A stretch of DNA of 26,280 bases, from NCBI GenBank assembly GCA_910587375.1, contig CAJULR010000033.1, positions 1 through 26,280 of the forward strand, given 5' to 3'. This document shows, piece after piece, positions 14,483 through 21,201 of this stretch. The DNA comes from Candidatus Gastranaerophilales bacterium (GTDB taxonomy: Bacteria > Cyanobacteriota > Vampirovibrionia > Gastranaerophilales > Gastranaerophilaceae). Position 1 is the stretch's first letter; the number at the start of each line of letters is the position of its first letter. Below the pieces are notes generated by a model. It was not told the origin of the DNA and did not search any database. It saw nothing but the letters and a program-made list of their open reading frames with translations. The position numbers were made by a program, and so were the translations under genes.

Positions 14483-15565
14483 TTATTCCTGTGCGAGTTT
14501 TTCGAGTTTTAATTTTTGGTCGTATTCCATTAAAAGCTTGATTAATTCATCAAGTTCGCCTTCAATTACCGTCCAAACATTGAGGTTTTGGCCAATTCTG
14601 TGGTCTGTTAAGCGGCCTTGCGGGAAATTGTAGGTTCTAATACGTTCGGACCTATCTCCCGTTCCAACTTGGGAACGTCTTAAATCGGTCACTTCTTGCA
14701 TTTGTTTTTGAACTTCCATATCATAAAGTTTTGCTTTAATAATTTGAAGTGCTCTTTCTTTGTTTTGAAGCTGGGAGCGTTCTTCCGTACAGAAAACCAT
14801 AAGGCCCGTTGGCTTGTGCACTACTCTTACGGCGGTTTCAACCTTGTTTACGTTTTGTCCGCCAGCACCTCCGGAACGTGCTGTTGAAATTTCAAGGTCG
14901 TTAGGATTGAGCTCAACTTCAACATCGTCTACTTCAGGCATAACGGCGACTGTTGCGGTTGATGTGTGAACTCTTCCTTGAGATTCTGTTTGCGGGACCC
15001 TTTGCACCCTGTGCACTCCGCTTTCATATTTAAGTTGGGAATAAATATCATCTCCGCCTTTAACGGAAATTACAACTTCTGAAACACCGCCTGCTTCGCA
15101 TTCGTTAATTGAAAGGATTTTTGTCTGCCAGCCTTTGGTGTTTGCAAATTTTAAATACATTCTCATAAGGTCGCCGGCAAAAATGTTGGCTTCATCCCCG
15201 CCTGCAGACCCCCTTATTTCAAGCATAATATCCTTATCGTCCATTGGGTCTTTTGGCAATAAAAGCACCTTCATTTTCTCTTCATATTCGGGGATTTTTG
15301 CTTCATTTGATGCGATTTCGTTATTTAAAAACTCTTTCATTGAAGGGTCTTTTTCGCCGTGTAAAAGTTCTTTAGCCTCCGCCACAGCGTCCCTTGCGGC
15401 TTTATAGGCGTTGTAAATTGCAACGGTTTCTTCCATCTGTTTTCTTTGTTTTGAAAGATCTCTAAACTTTTCGTAATCTGCAATAACAGCAGGGTCTGAA
15501 AGGGTTATCCCAAGCTCATTATACCTCTGTTCAATTTTTTGGATTTTATCAAGCATATCTTTCAT
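14483..15565 (-). CDS. prfA: Peptide chain release factor 1
   Basis: RF1 recognises UAA and UAG in the ribosomal A site and triggers peptide release. The 360-residue length is standard. The stop-codon-reading PxT tripeptide is present as Pro-Gln-Thr in RVQRVPQTESQGRVHTS (residues 191-193), and the catalytic GGQ is in ARSGGAGGQNVNK (235-237). The PxT rather than SPF motif separates it from RF2. It is the last gene of the rpmE-thyX-prfA cluster and starts seven bases after the thyX stop. A second Met three codons in is an alternative start. Confidence 0.96.
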   Translation of the reverse strand: MKDMLDKIQKIEQRYNELGITLSDPAVIADYEKFRDLSKQRKQMEETVAIYNAYKAARDAVAEAKELLHGEKDPSMKEFLNNEIASNEAKIPEYEEKMKVLLLPKDPMDDKDIMLEIRGSAGGDEANIFAGDLMRMYLKFANTKGWQTKILSINECEAGGVSEVVISVKGGDDIYSQLKYESGVHRVQRVPQTESQGRVHTSTATVAVMPEVDDVEVELNPNDLEISTARSGGAGGQNVNKVETAVRVVHKPTGLMVFCTEERSQLQNKERALQIIKAKLYDMEVQKQMQEVTDLRRSQVGTGDRSERIRTYNFPQGRLTDHRIGQNLNVWTVIEGELDELIKLLMEYDQKLKLEKLAQE

Positions 15566-15572
15566 TTTGAGG

Positions 15573-16280
15573 TTATACCCTTTCTAAAAATTCATTTTTG
15601 GTCTTAACTCTGCCGCAAGTCTTGTCTTCGTCGCAATATCCTAATCTTTCACACTTTGGCACAAGGTAATCTTTAAGCCAGGGTTCAACCTTAATAACCT
15701 CGTCACACATGGCTTTTACCATTTGTCTGATTTCAAGCTGTGCTCTTGTGCAAAGCCTTAAGTTTGCAAGGTGAATAAGCTCTCTTAAATTTAAACTGGC
15801 TACAAGCGAGCTTGCGGCTGCATTTGGCAAAATACTTCTGGCGTCTTCAGCCGGTATGCCTGCATTTACAAAGTCTTGATACAGGTCTGCGGTTTGTTTT
15901 ATGTGGTTTTCAAATTTTTCTTTTAGTTCCGGATTATTTTTAATTGAATTTGGAATAATGTAATCAAATTCGCCTTTTTCTTTTACATATCTTTGAGATT
16001 TTTGTGAAAAGCTAATGTGCCTGTGGCGAACAAGCTGGTGAGTGCAGGCTCTTGAAACGTTTGAAATTGCAAAAGAGAGCTGAACATGCTCTATTGTTGA
16101 AAAATGGCCTGATGAAACTACTCTTTTAATTAAAGAGAGCATTTTTTCAGAATCCGGTGCTTCATCATAAATTTCAATCGGCAATTTCGCGCTATAACAG
16201 GTTTTGCAGGCAGTATAGACGGTTTTCAAAATATCTTCCGGTTTTGAAATTAAATTTACCTGTAGTTTTTTTTCTGCCAT
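15573..16280 (-). CDS. thyX: FAD-dependent thymidylate synthase
   Basis: ThyX makes dTMP from dUMP with methylene-tetrahydrofolate, FAD and NADPH, and replaces ThyA in many bacteria. The 235-residue protein has the defining motif RHRHISFSQKSQRY (residues 85-98). Also visible are SSGHFSTIEHVQLSF and the substrate-site helix LNLRELIHLANLRLCTRAQLEIR (quoted in part). The C-terminus holds extra Cys (KCERLGYCDEDKTCG) beyond the core fold; this is common in some lineages and its role is not known to me. The Shine-Dalgarno GGGGAG sits five bases before the ATG. It lies between rpmE and prfA. Confidence 0.96.
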   Translation of the reverse strand: MAEKKLQVNLISKPEDILKTVYTACKTCYSAKLPIEIYDEAPDSEKMLSLIKRVVSSGHFSTIEHVQLSFAISNVSRACTHQLVRHRHISFSQKSQRYVKEKGEFDYIIPNSIKNNPELKEKFENHIKQTADLYQDFVNAGIPAEDARSILPNAAASSLVASLNLRELIHLANLRLCTRAQLEIRQMVKAMCDEVIKVEPWLKDYLVPKCERLGYCDEDKTCGRVKTKNEFLERV

Positions 16281-16362
16281 TTTTACTCCCCGCCTCTTAA
16301 GCTCTAAAGTCCAGATATGAAAGCCTATTCATATTCTTGTCGGACCCTTAAATTACAAAAGA

Positions 16363-16390
16363 GCGGATACAAAAAATCTATTGTATCCGC
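16363..16390 (-). terminator. Hairpin between rpmE and thyX
   Basis: A perfect 10-bp stem (GCGGATACAA/TTGTATCCGC) with an 8-nt loop is followed on the minus strand by TCTTTTGTAATTT. It lies 20 bases after the rpmE stop. It would end or attenuate the transcript before thyX, so L31 may be made in excess over ThyX and RF1. Confidence 0.65.
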
Positions 16391-16409
16391 ATTAAATCTG
16401 GTTTTAAAC

Positions 16410-16610
16410 CTATTTTTTTTCGTAGCGTTTTTTAAATCTTTCAACCCTTCCTTCAGAGTCCAAAATCTTTTGGTTTCCTGTGTAGAAAGGATGGCAGGCG
16501 TTACAAATTTCAACTGTGATGTTTTCTTCAACAGAGCCTGTTTCTATTTCATTTCCGCAAACGCACTTGATTGTGGTTTTTTTGTATTCAGGATGTGTAT
16601 TTTCTTTCAT
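16410..16610 (-). CDS. rpmE: 50S ribosomal protein L31, zinc-binding type
   Basis: The 66-residue protein begins MKENTHPEYKKTTIKCVCGN and has the zinc ligands CVCGN (Cys16, Cys18) and EICNACHPFYTG (Cys36, Cys39), followed by the basic tail RVERFKKRYEKK. The full set of Cys marks it as the zinc-containing (C+) form, not the zinc-independent paralogue. L31 bridges the two ribosomal subunits. The Shine-Dalgarno AAGAGG precedes the ATG, and a good promoter lies at 16665-16692. Confidence 0.96.
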   Translation of the reverse strand: MKENTHPEYKKTTIKCVCGNEIETGSVEENITVEICNACHPFYTGNQKILDSEGRVERFKKRYEKK

Positions 16611-16664
16611 TTTTTACCTCTTGGTCCTTTGGTTCCTTTTGTCGAATTTTATCTTTGTTATACT

Positions 16665-16692
16665 ATTATATTGCCTAAAAAATTTATTTCAA
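16665..16692 (-). promoter_or_regulatory. Promoter of rpmE(-thyX-prfA)
   Basis: On the minus strand the boxes are TTGAAA (16687-16692), a 16-bp spacer and a perfect TATAAT (16665-16670), about 55 bases before the rpmE start. Confidence 0.7.
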
Positions 16693-16737
16693 TAGGGTAA
16701 AGAAATCAAAATCTATTTTATTTTACCCATTTTAACC

Positions 16738-16766
16738 TTGACATTCTATTTTGTCTTTAATAACAT
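16738..16766 (+). promoter_or_regulatory. Promoter of tRNA-Cys
   Basis: A perfect TTGACA (16738-16743), a 17-bp spacer and TAACAT (16761-16766) place the transcription start about 17 bases before the tRNA. It is divergent from the rpmE promoter. Confidence 0.7.
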
Positions 16767-16789
16767 TGGTAAAGAAAAGAAACCTTTAT

Positions 16790-16860
16790 GGCGGCATGGC
16801 CAAGTGGTAAGGCAGAAGCCTGCAAAGCTTTTACCCCCAGTTCGAATCTGGGTGCCGCCT
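16790..16860 (+). tRNA. tRNA-Cys (GCA)
   Basis: The acceptor strands GGCGGCA and TGCCGCC pair perfectly. The D-arm reads TGGCCAAGTGGTAAGGCA, the anticodon loop is CTGCAAA (anticodon GCA), and the T-arm contains CCCAG-TTCGAAT-CTGGG. The discriminator base is T, the identity element for Cys. CCA is not encoded. A T-run follows the gene. Confidence 0.97.
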
Positions 16861-16928
16861 TTTAATTTTTTAGGCTTCAGTTAAAAGATTAAAATTTACC
16901 TGGTTTTAATATTTGCAAACGTCAAAAG

Positions 16929-18371
16929 CTAAGCAGCCGCGCTGATGTCGCCATACACTGCGTTTGTAATTCTGTCATAATCTGCTTCTACGATTTTTGC
17001 TGCATATCCTGCATGGTGAATTTTTGGAATCAGATAATCTGCTGAATATTCAATTAATTCATCAAGACCGTCGTCTGTATCGTTGCAAAGGAAGGTAATT
17101 TTTCCGTTTTTGTCTTCTTTGTAATCTACAATTGTAATTTCATGCCCGTTTATAATCTTATTTGGCGCATTATCAGGCGTGTTTATATACCCTGGAAGCA
17201 TTGTGTCGCCAGAGGTTTCGTTCGTAAGGACATAACCTATAATAACATCGTCATCCATATTGAGGGTGTCTATAATATGTTTTTGAATTGTTGCAAAATC
17301 GCAGCCCCAGCCGACCAAGTTTTGGTTTACATCTACCTTTTGATAAACCATTGAAAGCCTTTCTTCGTTTTCAATTATGGTTTCCAAGAAGATTTTTTCA
17401 AATTCGCCAAGGCCTTCAGAGTTTGAATTGAATTTGCCTTCTCTTTTATCAATTAAAGAGTTATAAGTCTGTTCAGAGCCTGTATGCATTAAGGTCGACT
17501 GCATAAATACATCTAAAACGCTTCTTTCGCCCTTGTCCCAATGCTTATCCTGAATTAGGGCCCTTGTTCTTGCGTTTTTATCAGGTTTTAGGGTGAATTT
17601 AAAATCTTTTGAATTGAAGTCTATGTCATCAGGCTTAATTTCAAACATATTTTTCAAAATGTTATACGCCTCAAGATAGCTTGGGTTAAAGGCCGTAGAG
17701 TTCACCGTAAAAGAAATTGATTCCTTGGGAGAAGTTACTTCCTGTGCCCAGCGCGCAAATTCTGCGGGGTGTCTTCTTGCAAGGTGAGATTCAAAACTTG
17801 CCGAAACACAAGTGCCAGAGCCAGTTACATCCAAAAGTGAAGGATCTTGTTTAATTCTTGGGTCAAGGTCTGGGTCTTGAAGAATTTTGGCCTTTTCTTC
17901 GGGCGGAATGTCCCCAAAAACCTGAGTAATTGTTTCGGGCTTATAAAGTGCGTCGATTGTTTGGCCTAAAATCTTTGCAGAATCAAGGTTTGCAGTTCTT
18001 TGCTCTGTTGCAATTTTATAAAGATTTTCAAGTGTTGTGGAATTGTCGTTTGAATTATTCTTTAAAAGTGTGCCGTTTTTTAAAAGCACATCAAGTTTTT
18101 TCATTCTTGAAACGTTGTCCAGCGGGCTTGTTTGCTCTGTTTTAGATGAAGCAAGTAATTGGCTTATTGTATTGTACATTTCAGTGTCTTTTTGGGATGT
18201 AAGCTTTGTATTTATGCCTATTTCGCCCTTTGAAAAGGGGGTTGGGAAGTTTAGAAATTTCCCGGTAAAATTTGGCAAAGAACAGGCAGCTTGAGTGTTT
18301 TTGCCTGTTTCAACCGGGTTTTTAGTGCTTATTTTATTTGTGGTATGCTGATATTTCAGTGTTTCAATCAT
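16929..18371 (-). CDS. Orphan protein with papain-like cysteine-peptidase motifs
   Basis: I do not know this 480-residue family. Residues 1-180 are Ser/Thr/Asn/Lys-rich and include a PNFTGKF stretch (33-39). Later blocks look like a cysteine-peptidase active site in C-H-N order: GSGTCVSASFES (Cys188), INGHEITIVDYKED (His410 leading a hydrophobic strand) and FLCNDTDDG (Asn430/Asp431). That spacing and the GHxxxVVxY-like strand are typical of papain-like or C39-like folds. The Gln usually found before the active Cys is not evident. There is no signal peptide or membrane helix. The Shine-Dalgarno GGAAGA precedes the ATG. Activity is inferred; a degenerate relative or a transglutaminase-like fold is possible. 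It is divergent to the TOPRIM gene. Confidence 0.75.
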   Translation of the reverse strand: MIETLKYQHTTNKISTKNPVETGKNTQAACSLPNFTGKFLNFPTPFSKGEIGINTKLTSQKDTEMYNTISQLLASSKTEQTSPLDNVSRMKKLDVLLKNGTLLKNNSNDNSTTLENLYKIATEQRTANLDSAKILGQTIDALYKPETITQVFGDIPPEEKAKILQDPDLDPRIKQDPSLLDVTGSGTCVSASFESHLARRHPAEFARWAQEVTSPKESISFTVNSTAFNPSYLEAYNILKNMFEIKPDDIDFNSKDFKFTLKPDKNARTRALIQDKHWDKGERSVLDVFMQSTLMHTGSEQTYNSLIDKREGKFNSNSEGLGEFEKIFLETIIENEERLSMVYQKVDVNQNLVGWGCDFATIQKHIIDTLNMDDDVIIGYVLTNETSGDTMLPGYINTPDNAPNKIINGHEITIVDYKEDKNGKITFLCNDTDDGLDELIEYSADYLIPKIHHAGYAAKIVEADYDRITNAVYGDISAAA

Positions 18372-18389
18372 GATTTTTCTTCCACTACT

Positions 18390-18395
18390 ATTATA
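18390..18395 (-). promoter_or_regulatory. -10 box of the 16929-18371 gene
   Basis: A perfect TATAAT (minus strand) lies 18 bases before the ATG. The upstream T-rich DNA has no clear -35 box at the right distance, so the promoter call is tentative. Confidence 0.4.
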
Positions 18396-18419
18396 TTAAA
18401 AACCCAAAATTCAAAAAAA

Positions 18420-18448
18420 TTGCTTTTTCTTTTGTTTTTTTGTAAAGT
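18420..18448 (+). promoter_or_regulatory. Weak promoter of the TOPRIM gene
   Basis: TTGCTT (18420-18425), a 17-bp spacer and TAAAGT (18443-18448). The ATG is 13 bases after the -10 box, and no Shine-Dalgarno is present, so the leader would be six to seven bases. Confidence 0.35.
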
Positions 18449-18461
18449 TAATCTTAGTTTT

Positions 18462-19475
18462 ATGAAGTATAAAAAAATCCCGAAAGACTCTATTAAAACC
18501 TGCGTAGACAGGCTGACAAGGTTTAAGCCCGTATATGAAAAATATACAAGGGTTTTTGATGACATCTTAAATAAATTTTTAATTTCATCCGATGTGGAGC
18601 TTAAGGCCATTGGGGCGGGCAGAAACGCCATTGTGCGTGAAATTTTTAATGGTTCAATTCCTTTTGAATATGACCCTTTTATATCCGATGTTTTGTTAAA
18701 GGAAGAGGAGAATTCTTTTGTTTTAAGCGAAACTGAAAGAGAGTTTTTGGCTTCAGGGTTAAATTTAACCGGGGCAATAAAATATATTTCGGATGATTAT
18801 AATCTTCCAAAAAACTTAAAAAGATTAAAAGTTTTGCTTCAAAACAGAAATAATTTTTTTGTATCCAAAAAGCCTTGTGCTGAATTTGTTCTCGATAATT
18901 TAAGATATGAAAATTCTCTTTTATACCCTGTAAAAAAGGTGATTTTAACAGAAGGCGCAACGGAAGAGATTTTGCTTTCAAGGTTTGCCAAAAAGCTTGG
19001 GTATGATTTTGAAAAAGAGGGAGTTTTGATAATTGGGGCAGGCGGAAAAAACCAGGTGGCAAGAAAATATTACAAAATGGTGGATGAAATTAAGCTTCCT
19101 GTCTTTATTTTGCTTGATTATGACGCAATTGAAACAAAAGAACTTATTGAACCGAAGCTTAAAAACGGGGATGAGATTTATTTAATTAAAACAGGCGAAT
19201 TTGAAGATATTATTACGCTTTCGCTTATTATAGAATCGATAAATGCAAATTTTTCAAACAATCTACATTGCAGCGAGAACGATTTTGACCCCGAATTAAA
19301 AATGACAAAAAATTTACATATTCTCTTTAAAAATAAGGGTTTTGGCGAATATAAAAAGGCCGAATTTGCAAAGATGGTGAAAAATTATATGGAAAATTCT
19401 TTGCCTGATATGGATTTTGATATTGAAATCAGTGCGGAAATTAAAGAGATTATTGAAAGAATAAGGAAAATTTAA
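18462..19475 (+). CDS. Stand-alone TOPRIM-domain (OLD-like) protein
   Basis: The 337-residue product has a TOPRIM core in its second half. VKKVILTEGATEEILLSRF supplies the acidic Glu164, GVLIIGAGGKNQ the middle strand, and PVFILLDYDAIE the DxD pair (Asp219, Asp221); GEFEDIITLSLI follows, as in OLD-family nucleases. TOPRIM domains bind Mg2+ and cut or join nucleic acids. The N-terminal 150 residues are helical and Lys/Asp-rich with no Walker A motif, so the ABC ATPase normally fused to OLD TOPRIM domains is missing. The frame is open back to 18291, but that part overlaps the divergent gene and its promoter and has unlikely hydrophobic residues, so the ATG at 18462 is used. Function is unknown; phage defence or repair are possibilities only. 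Confidence 0.78.
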   Translation: MKYKKIPKDSIKTCVDRLTRFKPVYEKYTRVFDDILNKFLISSDVELKAIGAGRNAIVREIFNGSIPFEYDPFISDVLLKEEENSFVLSETEREFLASGLNLTGAIKYISDDYNLPKNLKRLKVLLQNRNNFFVSKKPCAEFVLDNLRYENSLLYPVKKVILTEGATEEILLSRFAKKLGYDFEKEGVLIIGAGGKNQVARKYYKMVDEIKLPVFILLDYDAIETKELIEPKLKNGDEIYLIKTGEFEDIITLSLIIESINANFSNNLHCSENDFDPELKMTKNLHILFKNKGFGEYKKAEFAKMVKNYMENSLPDMDFDIEISAEIKEIIERIRKI

Positions 19476-19510
19476 CCGCACATAAAGAGTTTTACAGGCT
19501 TTTAAGGGCA

Positions 19511-19699
19511 CTAGTCTAAAAGTTGTTCCAGAATTTTTGCATTGCCTTCTGCTTGTTTTGGGCTAACAGCGCCGCTTTTTTTGATATAGCTTCTAAGGGC
19601 TTCTCTTACAAGCTCGCTCCTTGTTCTTTGTTCAATGTCAGCCAGCTTATCGATTGATTCTAAGAATTTATCGGGCATTGATACAAGTATTCTTGCCAT
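19511..19699 (-). CDS. Ribbon-helix-helix DNA-binding protein
   Basis: The 62-residue protein begins MARILVSMPDKFLESIDKLA and continues QRTRSELVREALRSYIKK, the RHH pattern of one beta strand (RILVSMP) and two helices (CopG/NikR/ParD N-terminal type). The basic strand pairs in a dimer and reads the major groove. The last 20 residues (SPKQAEGNAKILEQLLD) form a short tail with no metal-binding or toxin-binding domain that I recognise. A strong Shine-Dalgarno (GGGAGG) precedes the ATG. It is divergent from hydF; a perfect GTATA-N7-TATAC palindrome in the shared intergenic region is a candidate operator. No toxin gene is adjacent, so it is more likely a regulator than an antitoxin. Confidence 0.88.
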   Translation of the reverse strand: MARILVSMPDKFLESIDKLADIEQRTRSELVREALRSYIKKSGAVSPKQAEGNAKILEQLLD

Positions 19700-19770
19700 T
19701 TTGTCCTCCCTTATTTTTTATGCCGGTTTCCAGTTTTGCAGGCATTCTTTGTACAGCATTTTTAAATATT

Positions 19771-19787
19771 GTATATTTACATTATAC
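19771..19787. promoter_or_regulatory. Candidate operator palindrome upstream of hydF
   Basis: The perfect inverted repeat GTATA-TTTACAT-TATAC overlaps the hydF -35 box and lies between hydF and the divergent ribbon-helix-helix gene. A dimeric regulator bound here would block hydF transcription. Recognition by the neighbour is inferred. Confidence 0.4.
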
Positions 19788-19803
19788 CGTAAAGTTCTAT
19801 AAT
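19776..19803 (+). promoter_or_regulatory. Promoter of hydF
   Basis: TTTACA (19776-19781), a 16-bp spacer and a perfect TATAAT (19798-19803). Transcription would start near 19810, leaving a leader of about 37 bases with the Shine-Dalgarno GGGG. Confidence 0.65.
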
Positions 19804-19846
19804 TAACATATTGGGCTTTTTATGATATTTTGAAATTGGGGAAAAT

Positions 19847-21061
19847 ATGCGTCAAACAAAGGGAAACAGGCTTCATATAGGTTTTTTTGGAAAAAGAAAC
19901 GTTGGGAAATCTTCTGTTGTAAATAAAATTATAGGGCAGGAAATTTCAATTGTATCAGATACTTTAGGCACCACAACGGATGTAAATCAAAAATCCATGG
20001 AGCTTTTGCCGATTGGCCCTGTTGTTTTGATGGACACAGCCGGGATTGACGATGTCGGAGAACTTGGCAAACTTCGCGTTGAAAAGACAAATGAAGCCAT
20101 TTCCCGTACAGATGTTGCAGTTGTTGTGTTTGATAATTCCCCCTTGATTGAAGCAGATTTTAAACTGTTAGAGGACTTAAAAAAGGCCAAAGTGCCAATT
20201 CTTGCGCTTTTAAATAAGGCGGATTTAACAGATGTTATGGAAAATTCCGGCGCCGACGGTTTTAAACAGGAAGAGCTTGACGGCTTTGTTGACGGGGTTT
20301 TGAAGGCGTCTGCAAAATGCGATGTAGATTTTGCAGCAAAATTTAAAGAAGCACTTATAAAAATTTTACCTGAAGATTTTGTTGCCGATATTCCGATATT
20401 ATCAGACATTGTAAAACCCAATGAAATGGCAATTTTGGTTATTCCTATTGATAAAGAGGCTCCAAAAGGACGTCTTATCCTTCCCCAGGTGAATGTTTTA
20501 AGGGATTTATTAGACATTGGGGCGGTTTCTGTTGTGTGCAGGGAAAATGAGCTTGAAGACGCTATCTTTAGACTGTCTGCTCCGCCAAAAATTGTTATAA
20601 CGGATTCGCAGGCCTTTAAAAAAGTATCAGAAATTGTTCCAAAAAACGTGCTTCTAACCTCTTTTTCAATAATTTTTGCAAGGCTCAAAGGGGATTTAAA
20701 AACTTTTATTAAAGGGGCAGGTAAGCTTGATAACTTAAAAAATGGGGATAAAATTTTAATTCTTGAAAGCTGCTCTCACCATGCGGTTGAAGATGACATC
20801 GGAAAAGTAAAAATTCCAAATCTTATAAGAAAATATTCAGGCAAAAATGTTGAATTTGAGCATTTTTCAGGGCATGATTTTCCTTCCGACATTGAAAAGT
20901 ATTCGCTTATAATTCACTGTGGGGCTTGTATGACAAACAGGCGCGAAGTTTTGAACAGAATAAATCTGGCTCAGGAGAAAAATGTGGCTATTACAAATTA
21001 TGGAATTACAATTGCAAAATGTCTTGGGATATTAGATAGGGCGATAGAACCCTTTGCGTAG
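19847..21061 (+). CDS. hydF: [FeFe]-hydrogenase maturation GTPase HydF
   Basis: HydF is the scaffold on which HydE and HydG build the 2Fe subcluster of the H-cluster before it passes to the hydrogenase HydA. The 404-residue protein has the GTPase motifs GKRNVGKSS (P-loop, 15-23), a TT-containing switch I (LGTTTD), DTAG (63-66) and NKAD (123-126). The C-terminal cluster-binding motif is present: ILESCSHHAVEDD (Cys309) and IIHCGACMTNR (His357, Cys358, Cys361). The set identifies HydF over the related GTPases Era and MnmE. No hydE, hydG or hydA lies in the window, so the maturation genes are dispersed. The ribbon-helix-helix gene upstream may regulate it. Confidence 0.95.
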   Translation: MRQTKGNRLHIGFFGKRNVGKSSVVNKIIGQEISIVSDTLGTTTDVNQKSMELLPIGPVVLMDTAGIDDVGELGKLRVEKTNEAISRTDVAVVVFDNSPLIEADFKLLEDLKKAKVPILALLNKADLTDVMENSGADGFKQEELDGFVDGVLKASAKCDVDFAAKFKEALIKILPEDFVADIPILSDIVKPNEMAILVIPIDKEAPKGRLILPQVNVLRDLLDIGAVSVVCRENELEDAIFRLSAPPKIVITDSQAFKKVSEIVPKNVLLTSFSIIFARLKGDLKTFIKGAGKLDNLKNGDKILILESCSHHAVEDDIGKVKIPNLIRKYSGKNVEFEHFSGHDFPSDIEKYSLIIHCGACMTNRREVLNRINLAQEKNVAITNYGITIAKCLGILDRAIEPFA

Positions 21062-21113
21062 GCCACTATTGCTTTTGTGCGGGTTCAGATTAGTTAAATT
21101 TTGCATATACAAA

Positions 21114-21180
21114 ATAAAACCCTCCTTTAATTTGGTTTTGGTTGGCTCTGTGCCTTGTGCAAATTTTATGAGGGTTTTAT
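21114..21180. terminator. Bidirectional terminator between hydF and the GH13 gene
   Basis: A perfect 11-bp stem (ATAAAACCCTC/GAGGGTTTTAT) encloses a long 45-nt loop and lies between two convergent genes. T-runs exist in both directions. The loop is unusually large for a terminator and may hold its own small hairpin (GGC-TCTGT-GCC). Confidence 0.6.
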
Positions 21181-21201
21181 ATTTTAAATTTTATAAGTTT
21201 T

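Noticed and set aside
16317..16700. Plus-strand frame across rpmE
   Set aside because: It is antisense to rpmE and its terminator, Phe-rich, and runs through the rpmE promoter.
18291..18461. N-terminal extension of the TOPRIM protein
   Set aside because: It overlaps the divergent gene's coding region and promoter and encodes an implausible Phe/Leu/Cys-rich stretch.
19511..19699. Ribbon-helix-helix gene as an antitoxin
   Set aside because: No toxin-like small gene is adjacent on the same strand; divergence from hydF fits a regulator better.
19987..20688. 233-codon minus-strand frame opposite hydF
   Set aside because: It is antisense to a clear hydF with intact motifs, and its Ser/Lys-rich sequence resembles no protein.
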